The position numbers and the translations under genes were made by a program. Positions 13,951-23,811 of a stretch of 64,000 nucleotides of DNA are shown piece by piece. Numbering within the stretch: the first letter of the stretch is position 1; every line of letters begins with the position of its first letter. Below the pieces are notes generated by a model. It was not told the origin of the DNA. It was given only the letters and a program-made list of their open reading frames with translations, and searched no databases. This DNA comes from Zygnema cylindricum (lineage: Eukaryota > Streptophyta > Zygnematophyceae > Zygnematales > Zygnemataceae): positions 489,424-553,423 of the forward strand of contig JBBHKE010003190.1 in the NCBI GenBank assembly GCA_037447655.1. The letters run 5' to 3'.

Positions 13951-14128
13951 CACCGTGAATCGCTATTAGCGTTATGAAACAATTAGGGTTAAAAAACAAT
14001 TAGCGTTATTAACGCTAATTAGGAATTTGGGGATTTCCAAAATAGAATTAATAATTCTATGTGAGAATTTTGGTCAAAATTTGGGGGCGCCGAAATAGCG
14101 TTATGAACGCTAATAGCGATTCACGGTG
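13951..14128. mobile_element. 178-bp CACCG-type miniature inverted-repeat element
   Basis: Bounded by TA at 13,949-13,950 and 14,129-14,130. Ends are CACCGTGAATCGCTATTAGC and its inverted counterpart GCTAATAGCGATTCACGGTG. The interior has a second inverted motif around AATAGAATTAATAATTCTAT. No coding capacity. The terminal CACCGnGAATCG and TA target match the 9.9-kb transposon at 24,704. Confidence 0.88.
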
Positions 14129-14169
14129 TACTTACTACTATTTACTAATTTTGTGAATGTTGTCCTTAC

Positions 14170-14315
14170 CTTCCATCCTCGCATTGCAACCGTTTTAGTG
14201 TTTCTAGAATAGGTTTTCGTCTCACTTGAGAAAAGTCATCGCCCAAAATTCGCAATATAGCGAGTGCTGAGTAGGTCATGGCAATGTGACCTCTTTCGTA
14301 CTTTGATGGAGGACT
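14170..14315 (-). pseudogene. GGTase-I beta exon B, intact copy
   Basis: A 146-nt exon from acceptor TGTACAG to donor GGAAG|GTAAGG, open throughout. It encodes SPPSKYERGHIAMTYSALA, then ILRILGDDFSQV and ending LKRLQCEDG. GHIAMTY, the LGDD motif and the LQ..DG end are typical of the second alpha-hairpin of the GGTase-I beta barrel. It is separated from upstream exon A by satellite, copia and the second, damaged copy of itself. Confidence 0.85.
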
Positions 14316-14777
14316 CTGTACATAAATAACATATAAAATAGCCCAAAGATAGTCAAATTCTGCATGATGATGGTGAAACAATAATATTGGGCCTAGGGAT
14401 TTTAAGATTAAAGAGTTATCTCGTAAATTTAAAATTGATGTCAACGCTGGCAATAATATGAGTTCTATTCAAAGCAAAGAGCAATTAGGCGGCAAATGTT
14501 CCGCTATAAAGATTATTTCTGTGGAGTTGATGGCTCTTTCTGCCAAAGAAAAACAGTAGATTGTTGGGAAGTGGCCAATACCATAGTTAAAAACCAAGGT
14601 AGAAGACAACAGGTCACACAATTCATGTACAACATTGGACAATTGTGTCGACACAATAAAAATGCATAAAATGTTTCAGACTAAAAATTTCAAGTTGACA
14701 ATAAAGATGATGATGACCGGACTGGAGTCTAAAAACACAAACTAACATTGGAAAGATGACGTAGGAATTGGAGGTTT

Positions 14778-15428
14778 AGGGTTTTTTTTAACTATTTTTG
14801 TGAGCGTTAACAATGTAAAGAGTTTCTTACTACTATTGTTGTTAGCAAAAACACAAACTTGAGTTACAAACATGGTTCAGAGTTTATTTTCCCTCTTTTT
14901 GAGGCAAAGAACAATAAACGATGTTTATTACAAATATACTTGTTAGCACAAACTAAAATTTGTGTTAGAAACATGGTTTAGGGTTTTTTTTAACTTTTTT
15001 GTGAGCGTTAACAATGTAAAGAGTTTCTTACCACTATTGTTGTTAGCGAAAAGTCAAACAAAGTTACAAACATGGTTTTGAGTTTATTTCCCTCTTTTTG
15101 TGGCAACGAACAATAAACGATGTTTTTTACAAATATTTATGTTAACACAAACTCAAATTTGTGTTAGAAACATGGTTTAGGGGTTTTTTTAACTATTTTT
15201 GTGAGCGTTAACAATGTAAAGAGTTTCTTATCACTATTGTTGTTAGCGAAAACTCAAACTTGAGTTACAAACATGGTTTTGAGTTCATTTTCCATCTTTT
15301 TAAGGCGACGAACAATAAACGATGTTTATTACAAATATATTTGTTAGCACAAACTCAAATTTGTGTTAGAAACATGGTTTAGGGTTTTTTTTAACTATTT
15401 TTGTGAGCGTTAACAATGTAAAGAGTTT
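14778..15428 (-). repeat. Inverted fragment of the dimeric satellite (~3 units)
   Basis: About 650 bp matches the 1-11,338 satellite in reverse orientation (e.g. TTAACTATTTTTGTGAGCG, then ACAAACATGGTT). It abuts the duplicated block on the left and the truncated copia gag on the right at ...AGAGTTTCT|ACTACTACCG. Confidence 0.95.
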
Positions 15429-16450
15429 CTACTACTACCGCTGCTCCTCCACCTGCACCGGTGGTTGTAGAACAACAGGTTATGGGCCTGTCATCAAGAA
15501 TTCCTATCTTTTCCGGGGATAAGTATGTTTACTGGGCGGATATGGTGGAGACACATTTTGAAAATGTCAATCTTTTGGATATATTGGATGGTTCGCTGGA
15601 TGAATCTGATCCGTCATGGTCTAAGAAAAATACGCAAGCTCGTTCTATTCTTAAATTTTGTATATCTGAGGACTTAGCTATGTCTCGGATAAAAATGAAG
15701 AAAGCAATTGATATCTGAAAATCCCTTAAAAGTGATTATGAAAAGGCTAATGTTCAGGAAGAGCTTCTATTGGCTTGAAAAATTTGGGACTATAAGTACA
15801 CTGGCGGTACAATGGCGGAATATTCTAACAAATTTCGTATCCTTGTAGATGCACATGCTTGTACAGGTGGGGTGTTTCTTCCGTTTCAACAGGCAGCATT
15901 GCTCATGAGGGGTCCCCCTCGTAGTATGAAAGGAGCATCTCACATGCTCAAACAGAAAGATAAAGCTAGCTGGACTTTACACTTAGCCATCAATATTTTA
16001 CTAGAAGAGGAAGCTACATCTAATATTCTCAATGTTGAGCAAGTAGAGGCTTTTAATTCGGACTTTGGGAGGAAAGGTCAATTTAATCAGCAACGTAATC
16101 AGTTTAACCAGTTCAGACAATTTAATCAGGGTGGAAATAGACAATCAAACAATGTATGTTTTTATTGTAGTGAGAGAGGTCATGGCTACAAATTCTGTCC
16201 TGAACTTAAACAAGCTAACTATACAAGTTTATACAGGCCCGGATGGCAACAAAGTCAGTTATACAAAAGCTTCACGAGGCCTACACCTCGTGGAAATGCA
16301 CTGTTTTCAAATTCTTCATCACTCCAGGACGAGACTCTGACATTTTCTGAGGAGGACGACACGGATCTATTCGCTATGGCGGCAGCAATGGAGGGCGCGA
16401 AGGACCCTGGCTGGATTATGGATACAGGAGCGTCAGCCCACATGTGTTAG
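15429..16450 (+). pseudogene. Copia-1 gag and protease region
   Basis: Gag would package element RNA. The frame starts mid-protein and includes APVVVEQQVMGLSSR and YVYWADMVETHF. It carries TGA stops at 15,716 and 15,776 that fall where Trp would fit (TGG to TGA). The nucleocapsid knuckle CFYCSERGHGYKFC (CX2CX4HX4C) lies near 16,155-16,200, after a QFNQ-rich stretch. The aspartic protease motif WIMDTGASAHMC follows and ends in TAG at 16,448. The next segment, in the same frame, continues as NKAIFKSLKATLE. The TGG-to-TGA pattern fits decay by cytosine deamination. Confidence 0.88.
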
Positions 16451-17395
16451 AACAAGGCCATCTTCAAAAGTCTGAAAGCAACGCTGGAGAAAAATATTTA
16501 TTATGCTTGTGGAATGAGTGTCCAAATTCGTGCTATGGGTGATGTGTCCTTGCTAGTTGATGTAGAAGGAAAAGCAATTGAAAAGACTCTTCACAATGTC
16601 TTATTTGTGCTTGACTTTAAGAAAAATCTGTTTTCTACGTCGTTGGTAGAGAGTAAAAGCTTTGAGGTTAATTTGAAGAATGGTCGGCAGGTTGTTAGCA
16701 AAAATGGCAAGGTTGCGATTATAGGTACTAGAGATAGTAGCAAGATGTATCGCATGGATATGGCTAATACCAAGGAGAATGATGATCTGTACTCCGGTGT
16801 TTTGCACTCAGATGAGTTGTGGCATAAAAGATTAGGCCATGTAAACTATGATAGTTTGAGGAAAATGGTCCTTGCTGGAAAAATATGTGTATCAATCACA
16901 GATGAGCAGGTCAAAACTTGTGATGGTTGCGCTTTAGGCAAAATCCAGTGATTGCCATTTCCTAAAGAGTCTGAGCATCGGTCAACGAAACTATTGCAAC
17001 AAATTCATTCGGATGTTTTTGGTCCTGCGAAGGTTTTATCTGCCAGGGGGATGAAATATATGGTCACCTTCACAGATGATTTCTCCTGGTTTACAAAAGT
17101 TTACTTCATGAAGGAGAAAAGTGAAGTGTTTGGTCATTTCAAACACTATAAAGCATGGGTTGAAGTTTTTCATAATTTACCTATTTTGCAGCTCAGATCG
17201 GACAATGGTGGTGAATATACATCGAAAGAATTTGAAACCTTTTTACTCGAGGAAGGTATTAGTCATCTATTAACTGTTCCATATTCACGGGAACAAAATG
17301 GGGTGTCCGAGAGACTTAATAGAACTCTCACGGAGACTCTAAGTCGATGCTCGCTGATAAAAACGTGGATCCGAAATTCTAGGCTGAGGCTCTAA
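16451..17395 (+). pseudogene. Copia-1 integrase
   Basis: The GAG-pre-integrase zinc-binding segment reads LWHKRLGHVNYDSLR ... CDGCALGK, an HHCC finger. A TGA at 16,949 again replaces a likely Trp before LPFPKESEH. The catalytic core shows HSDVFGP (first Asp), then RSDNGGEYTS (second Asp) and EQNGVSERLNRTL (Glu), the DDE triad that joins element cDNA to the chromosome. The frame closes at 17,395 and shifts before 17,617. Confidence 0.9.
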
Positions 17396-19570
17396 ATTGT
17401 GCAGTTTATATTAAGAATAGGATACGATCCAGATCAGTAGACACTACTCCTTATGAGATCTGGACAGGTAGCAAACCAGATGTTAGCCATTTCAAAGTCT
17501 TTGGTAGTCAATGCTTTATATTGGATACTTCCACAGATAGATGGAAAATGGAACCGAAGGGACTACCGGGTATTTTGTTAGGATATGACGATCACTCAAA
17601 AGGTTAAAGAGTCTTTGTGTTTGAGAGGCAAAAAATAGTTGAAGCTCGGAATTTTATTGTAAAGGATGAGCTTGACTCTGTAGATTTATTTAAAATGACA
17701 GAGCAGCAAAAGCAGCAAAAGGTACAGGAATATGTCATTTTAGATTGCATGCAAGAAATTGTCCCACAGATGCAACATTCTCTGGTAGTGACTCCGGAGT
17801 CAGACCCTCTTCAAGTTCCCCAACAAGTTCAGTTCCAACCGGACCAACAGCGGTCAATCCACACAAATCGCAACCAGCGCAATCAGCGCAATGCGCGACA
17901 TCCGACGATCTCAGCCTCAGAATTTCCAAAGGGAAGAAGATCCAGCAGCCGTCTGCAAGCAAGTTCTCACTTTGCTTACTCGGCAGCCTTAGGGGAGCCT
18001 TAGACCATTCAGGAGACCTTCTCATCACCAGAACGGAATCACTGGATCGAGGCAGCAAACGGCGAAATAAAGTCCTTCATGGAGGCTCAAACATGGGAGC
18101 TTGTGAACCTTCCTCCTGACCGAAAAGCAATCGGCAGCAATTGGGTATTTAAGGTGAAGTTAAAACGCGACAACACCATTGAACGTTATAAGGCCAGACT
18201 TGTGGCAAATGGGTATAATAAAAAGGAAGGAATCGATTTTGAAGAAACATTTTCTCCGGTTGTAAGATTTCTGACAGTTAGAAATTTGCTGTCTCTAGCT
18301 GCTATAGAAGATATGGAAATACATCAGATGGATGTAAAGACGACCTTTTAGCATGGAGAACTAGAAGAGACCATTTACATGCAGCAGCCTGAAAAGTATG
18401 TGGAACTTGGAAAAGAGCACTTAGTATGCAAGTTGCTTAAATCTCTGTACGGCCTAAAACAGGCCCCCAGACAGTGGAATTTGAAGCTTGATGAATTCTT
18501 GACTAGCCTAGGATTTTAAAGGATAAGTTTTGATCACTCTGTCTACTTTCTAAAAGGTGAAAATGTAATAATGCATATAGCGGTGTATGTAGATGATTTA
18601 CTATTAATTAGCAAATTAATGGCTGAAATTAACAAAATGAAAACTGCTCTAAACTCACGGTTCCAGATGAAAGACCTCGGTGAGGCAAAATATATTTTGG
18701 GTATTCAGGTAGAGAGGGACAGAAATAAGAAAGTAATAAAATTGACTCAAAAGGAGGCTATTGGAAACATGTTAGATGAGTACGGAATGCGGGGGGCAAA
18801 AGGATGTCTAACTCTAATGGAGGTTTGGCAGAAGTTAGAGGGAGAAGAGACAGAACCAGGTGTCATTGTTAGCGAGTATTTAGAATCAGGGGAGAATAAT
18901 TCTATGACACAAATACCTTACAAACAAATAGTGGGAAGCTTAATATATTTCATGAATTGTACCCGTCCTGACATTGCTGCAGTAGTCAAGGTATTGAGCA
19001 GGAGTCTAGGGAATCGAGAAAATCTGACTTTGATGCAGCAAGGAGAGTCTTAAGATATTTGGCCGGAACCAATGACCTCAAACTCACACTAGGCGGAGGA
19101 GAAGTAAAACTACAAACGTGAAGTGATGCAAGCTATGGCGACATGCCAAGCCGGAAATCCACCACGGGATTCGTTCTACAAATTGGGAACGGTACTTGCT
19201 GCTGGAGCAGCAAACTTCAAAAGGTGATAGCACAGTCGACAATGGAGTCAGAATATATGGCAGCAAGCTCGGCCCTCAAAGAACTCTTATGGGTAAAATC
19301 CATGTTACAAGAACTATGATACATGCAAGTTGGTCCACAGATGATCTAGTGTGATAACTAGGCTGCCATTGCCATTGATTTTAACCCGAGTCATCACTTC
19401 AAAAGCAAACACATGGATGTACAATTACACTTTGTAAGAGAAAAAATGTTCTCTAGAGTGATTAAATTATGTTATTTGCCAGATGCAAAAATGATTGCTG
19501 ATATGCTCACTAAAGCTCTTCTTCCTCCTAAAATGAAGTATTGTAGGGACGCAGTGGGATTAAGTGAATA
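17396..19570 (+). pseudogene. Copia-1 reverse transcriptase and RNase H
   Basis: After a frameshift, the +1 frame carries the integrase tail and linker (17,617-18,003). The RT fingers (GSNWVFKVKLKRDNTIERYK) end with MDVKTTF and a TAG stop at 18,349. SLYGLKQAPRQW follows, then GF and a TAA near 18,517, then the palm motif AVYVDDLLLIS with an intact YVDD. KDLGEAKYILGIQ follows. RNase H (SKSTTGFVLQIG..CWSS) lies at 19,100-19,560 in broken frames. Gene order is that of Ty1/copia (integrase before RT). Confidence 0.9.
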
Positions 19571-19731
19571 GTTGAATTGCTGCACTGCTATACTCCCACT
19601 CTGCGATAAGTCCACCATTGAGATGTAGTGGGACTGAGTGACTTGCTAATTGCTATATTGCTATGTTGCGATGCTACGCTAGTTTATCACCGCAGCTGCG
19701 CTGGTATACTGAGTCTAAAGCTTTAGGGGAG

Positions 19732-20330
19732 TGTTGTCTTTTGGAAAGCTTTCAGTCTCAGAGCAGCGAAGCAGTGCAGCAGCTATACAGATAGAGCAGC
19801 GCAGCTTCTATACAATAGAGCAGCGCAGCAGCGAAGCTGCAAACAGATAGGACAACGCAACCACGATTATATTTGATATGGTCTGTACAGACAACGCATC
19901 GTCTGATATTCTTAATGTGATTCTGTATAGGATAGAGCAACTGCGATAGATACGATTTTAGTCAACTTAGTGGGTAACTAAGTGGTAGCTTAGTGATAGC
20001 TCAGTGGTAGCTTAGTGATAGCTCGGTGGTAGCTGAACAAATTAGTGGTAGCTTGGTGGTTCGACGTACCTCTCAAGTACACTGGTGTTGCCAATTCAAC
20101 ACAAGTATAAGACTTAGGACTCATAACATATTATGTATCCAGACTTCTAAGTAGTAAAACTGCAAACAATTTTTGGGAAACTTTTGAGTATTATATTTTA
20201 AGTGTTGTCGGGTCGATTGTGCTTAAACTTTGAGAGTTATCAGTATTTATGGTACTCTATATTCTGATAGAGTTTTGTGAGGTTTGGATGCTTTTATAAG
20301 AATTGGTGAGCACTTAAGAACAGTTGTTTG
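19732..20330 (+). repeat. Copia-1 LTR (3' boundary approximate)
   Basis: A polypurine tract TTTAGGGGAG is followed by TGTTGTCTTTTGG, the usual place for the LTR to begin. The LTR is rich in AGCAGCG(A)AG repeats and in GTGGTAGCTTAGTGATAGC repeats (19,975-20,060). The right end, before the leader and gag ATG at 20,363, cannot be fixed because the primer-binding site is not clear. Confidence 0.6.
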
Positions 20331-20699
20331 GTAGGATTCTTGATAGCTTCTGAGAGTGTATCATGTCTACTTCTACTACTACTGCTGCTCCTCCACCTGC
20401 ACCGGTGGTTGTAGCATAACAAATCCCATTAAATTTTTCATATTACACCTCCCATTACCTCCAGTGTGACCAAAAGTTGGTAATTGGAATTACAACTGTA
20501 AAATTATCACAACTTAGACACCTCCTTATTTAACCCATGATATGGAGTAACTTAAGTAACTTTCTTTGGTTCAACTTCAAATTTCTCCGTAGTACACTTC
20601 GCAAAAGGGGCGTTGATTACACCAAATATGGTGAACATGGTTTTGATGGTTACACTACACTCCAACTAACACCAAAATAACTACTACTCTCTACTACTA

Positions 20700-20877
20700 C
20701 ACTGTGAATCGCTATTAGGGTTATGAAATAATTAGGGTTAAAAAACAATTAGGGTTATTAACGCTAATTGGGAATTTGGGGATTTCCAAAATAGAATTAA
20801 TAATTCTATTTGGGAATTTTGGTCAAAATTTGGGGGCGCCGAAATAGCGTTATGAACGCTAATAGCGATTCACGGTG
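20700..20877. mobile_element. 178-bp CACCG-type miniature element, copy in duplication 2
   Basis: Same element and position as 13,951-14,128, with left end CACTGTGAATCGCTATTAGG and TA on both sides. The right end CGATTCACGGTG is intact. Confidence 0.88.
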
Positions 20878-20918
20878 TACTTACTACTACTTACTAATTT
20901 GGTTAATGTTGTCCTTAC

Positions 20919-21063
20919 CTTCCATCCTCGCATTGCAACCGTTTTAGTGTTTCCAGAATAGGTTTTCGATCACTCGAGAAAAGTCATCGCCCAAAATTCG
21001 CAATATAGCAAGTGCTGACTAGGTCATGGAAATGTGACCTCCTTCGTACTTTGATGAAGGACT
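20919..21063 (-). pseudogene. GGTase-I beta exon B', damaged copy
   Basis: Same exon as 14,170-14,315 with the same acceptor and donor, but 145 nt long. A TAG stop falls right after GHISMT, and a 1-bp deletion in the stretch after LGDDFSRV shifts the rest. Its twin is open. This copy lies nearer to exon A. Confidence 0.85.
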
Positions 21064-21521
21064 CTGTACATAAATAACATATAAAATAGCCCAAACATAG
21101 TCAAATTCTGCATGATGATGGTGAAACAATAATATGGGGCCTAGGGATTAAGTTTTAAGAGTTATCTCGTAAATTCAAATTGATGTCAATGCTGGCAATA
21201 ATATGAGTTCTATTCAGAGCAAAGAGCAATTAGGCGGCAAATGTTCCGCTATAAAGATTATTTCTGTGGAGTTGAAGGCCCTTTCTGTCAAAGAAAAACA
21301 GTAGATTGTTGGGAAGTGGCCAATACCATAGTTAAAAACCAAGGTAGAAGACAACACGTCAAACAATTCATGTACAACATTGGACAATTGTGTCGACAAA
21401 ATAAAAATGCATAAAATGTTTCAGACTAAAAATTTCAAGTTGACAATAAAGATGACGATGATCGGACTGGACTCTAAAAACACAAACTAAAATTGGAAAG
21501 ATGACGTAGGATTTGGAGGAT

Positions 21522-22455
21522 GACAAATACCTCTACTTCAATTGCTTCGCATTTTACACTAATAAAGAAGTAGGTATTTTTGGACTTGTTCATACAGCTT
21601 TCCTTCGGCAATAATTCTGAATGGACATTTAAGCATTTGAACATTGGTTCAAATGGCAAAATAAGGCATTCAATGCAACAATCAACATTAAAAATCGACC
21701 GATATTTTTAAGGAGCAAAACGGGACCCAACGACTTCAACATTCTGAACTGTCATAAACAAATTGACTTTGCCCACAAAACCAATGAGTTGAAGAAGTCC
21801 AATAATTAGGTTTCTCCTAGTCTTAGTGAGGATACCACGTGTCCTACTTATAAAAAAGAGCCTCAAGCGCACCCCATAAGGCAAGTGAGGGCTTCCGGAC
21901 GCCGTCGATCCTCGGAATCCAAAGCTCGAGTTTGAAACTTAATACAAACAAAAACAACACAAAGTTTCCATATGGTACCATGGGATTTGCGGAGATACTC
22001 AAATATTTCTCTACATTGGCTTTAAGGTTCTTTTCATTTCCTCAGATAATTAAGAATTATACATAGATACGCTCGTAACTGTGAATGTTTTTTCAACATG
22101 TTTGAAAGGGGCTTTCTAGAGTGTTTTAGAAATTGAAGTGTTTATTTACAAATTATTGTCAACAAACATTAACAAAGGACAACATTAAAGAATTCACAAC
22201 AAGAAAATAAACAAAAAAACATATAGAATTAGTACATAGGAAATACACAACCCAACTAACATTTGTTGATTCAATACAAGTTCGTCATAATGAGGGCCTT
22301 AGTACCACAAAAGACAAAAACACTAAGGTACAAGAACATAATCCTGAATTAAGTAGAAATACATGGAAAGGTTACAAATTTAAATATAAATGCATTCATA
22401 TATATTCATGACTAACATATACAAACCAAATTTGAGATATAACTGACAAATGTTA
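21522..22455. other. Intron of the prenyltransferase relic
   Basis: AT-rich DNA between exon B' and exon A. No repeat or further exon is convincing. Confidence 0.5.
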
Positions 22456-22545
22456 GCGAATCTCGATGCCTTCTTCGCATTTGCCATTTTCACTGGGCAC
22501 TACTTGAAGGGAATATACCCAATCCACAATTGTATTCGCATCAAT
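22456..22545 (-). pseudogene. GGTase-I beta exon A
   Basis: After the acceptor CAATTTTCAG the frame reads IDANTIVDWVYSLQVVPSEN and then GKCEEGIEIR before a stop at 22,453. DWVYSLQV matches the conserved (I/V)xW(I/V)YSLQ of the first helices of the beta subunit. No GT donor with a good consensus follows, so the 3' edge is uncertain. The exon that should precede it was not found. Confidence 0.7.
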
Positions 22546-22639
22546 CTGAAAATTGAAAATGGAAAGGAATAAAAAAAAGTACAGAAAAGAAAAATAAGAA
22601 GAGAAAATAACATGGATTGATGACGTCCAACTGCCTCCC

Positions 22640-22920
22640 TGGCCACATCCATCCTCCCCTCCCTTTCTCCCTCCCTCCCTCCCTCCCCTCCCTCCCGCTC
22701 CCCCCACCTCCCCCCCTCCCTTCCCCCCTCCCTTTCCCCCCTCCCTTCTCAGCTCCCTCCCAAACTCCTTAGCTCTCCCAACACCCCCATGAGGTCCAGA
22801 GAGGTCACTGCAAACTACGTCGTCCTTTTTTCCCCATCTCTCCCCTCCCTCACTCCCTCTCTCCCTCCCTCCCTCTCCTCCCACTTCTCTCTCCCACCCC
22901 CAAACTCCTTACCTCTCCTA
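22640..22920 (+). repeat. CCCTCC polypyrimidine tract
   Basis: Nearly pure C/T on this strand (CCCTCCCTCC, CCCCCTCCC), broken once by mixed sequence around 22,760-22,830. Open frames here are low-complexity artefacts. Confidence 0.9.
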
Positions 22921-23079
22921 GCGCCCCAATGAGGTCCAAAGAGGCGACTGCAAAATATACCAAAGTCAGTCTGTTGCTGTCCAAAGAGGCTCCTCACTGG
23001 CCCACACGTGCGAGGATGCCATGGCAGTATGCCACGTGGCGATCCAAAAGGAATGGTGTCTGGTCTGAGTGGGCACCTA

Positions 23080-23345
23080 GTATGGCCTGGAAAGGAGGGA
23101 AACGGAAGGGAAGGACGATAGAGAAGGTGGAAAGGGAAGGAAGGGAAGGAAGCAGACAAGGGAAACAGGTAAAGGAAGGAAGAAAGGGAAGGAGGGTAGG
23201 AAGCAAAGGAAGCGAAAGCAGGAAAGGAGGGAAAGGAGAAAAGGAAATGGAAGGGAGGGAAGAGAGAAGGGAATGCAGGGAAGGAAAAGGAAGGTTGAGG
23301 AGAGAAGGGCGTAAGGGAAGTAAAGGAGAGGAGGTTAGAAATAGA
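23080..23345 (+). repeat. GGAAGG polypurine tract
   Basis: Nearly pure A/G on this strand (AAGGGAAGG, GGAAAGGAGGGAAAGG). With the pyrimidine tract at 22.64-22.92 kb it forms an inverted composition pair around mixed sequence, followed immediately by the telomere-like tract. Confidence 0.9.
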
Positions 23346-23409
23346 GTTAGGTTTCAGTTAACACTAATCTGCGAAAGAATAAGGTTTAGGATTTGGTTAA
23401 GATCGCAAA

Positions 23410-23545
23410 TAGGGTTAGGGTTAGGGTTAGGATAAGTGTTAGGGTTAGGGTTAGGGTTAGGGTTAGGGTTAGGATAAGGGTTAGGGTTATGGTAGAGTGT
23501 CTTCGATTAGGGTTCGTGTGTAGGTTTAGGGTTAGGCTCGGGATT
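23410..23545 (+). repeat. Interstitial telomere-like (TTAGGG)n
   Basis: About a dozen TTAGGG units, some perfect runs and some GGATAAGGG variants (23,410-23,490), then scattered TTTAGGG/TTAGGC. It is internal to the window, next to purine repeats. Confidence 0.93.
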
Positions 23546-23579
23546 CTGGTCAGGTATCAGACAACCTCAAGAGCCCGTG

Positions 23580-23700
23580 GTCCCCATTACAGTACAGTGC
23601 TGTACTGTACAGTACAGTACTGTAACTCAAAAAAAGTTTCCGTATGACTTGTCAAGTTGTCATCATCTGCTACAGCACAGTACAGTACAGAACCGTCGAG
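23580..23700. repeat. GTAC palindrome cluster
   Basis: Overlapping palindromes such as CTGTACTGTACAGTACAG and CAGTACTG, and a further TACAGCACAGTACAGTACAG at ~23,670. They can extrude as cruciforms. No gene is supported. Confidence 0.8.
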
Positions 23701-23811
23701 GCATCCAATAACCGTTGAACGTAGCAATAAACAAGAAAAATGTCGGTCAAACCGTACGCTTTTGGCTGGATACATATTGTGGTCGTCCTGCCGATACCTG
23801 TGCAACAACTA

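Larger units (their letters stand above)
13672..14777. repeat. Direct duplication, copy 1 (with intact exon B)
   Basis: This ~1.1-kb block, from ATTACACCTCCCATTACC to GATGACGTAGGA, recurs with few differences at 20,428-21,521. Both copies contain a 178-bp miniature element at the same position and a prenyltransferase exon B, so the duplication came after the miniature-element insertion. In this copy the block runs directly into inverted satellite at 14,778. Confidence 0.9.
15429..20414 (+). mobile_element. Ty1/copia retrotransposon 1, circularly permuted relic
   Basis: Order: truncated gag, zinc knuckle, protease, integrase, reverse transcriptase, RNase H, 3' LTR (from ~19,732), leader and then the start of gag again (ATG at 20,363). 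The 43-bp stretch from CTACTACTACxGCTGCTCC to GGTGGTTGTAG occurs at both ends (15,429-15,470 and ~20,371-20,414). There is no 5' LTR. This is the layout of one unit cut from a tandem copia array or of a one-LTR circle opened inside gag. Many stops and a frameshift make it inactive. Confidence 0.88.
20428..21521. repeat. Direct duplication, copy 2 (with damaged exon B')
   Basis: Near-identical to 13,672-14,777. On the right it runs smoothly into flanking DNA (GGAGGATGACAAATACC), whereas copy 1 is broken there by satellite. Copy 2 is thus in original contact with its right flank. Confidence 0.9.
11662..22545 (-). pseudogene. Geranylgeranyltransferase-I beta subunit pseudogene (scattered exons)
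   Basis: Five exon types of a protein prenyltransferase beta subunit lie in the right order and phase on the minus strand: A (22,545), B (a broken copy at 21,063 and an intact copy at 14,315), C (13,113), D (12,776) and E (11,707). In this family the beta subunit binds the C20 isoprenoid and zinc and, with the alpha subunit, lipidates CaaX proteins ending in Leu. Recognisable stretches are DWVYSLQVV (A), GHIAMTYSALAIL and LGDDFS (B), ESDIRFVFC (C), AAISAFLDDWSG (D) and LESHG (E). Exon D has an in-frame stop, exon C seems to lack an AG acceptor, and the gene is cut by the satellite at about 11,338, so the catalytic C-terminal exons are absent. The N-terminal exon was not found. A retroelement and inverted satellite separate A/B' from B-E. 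Confidence 0.8.

Noticed and set aside
22453-23435. Gly/Arg/Lys-rich ORFs over 110-168 codons
   Set aside because: They translate the polypyrimidine and polypurine tracts; only the last ~30 codons of the 22,453 frame are a real exon relic.
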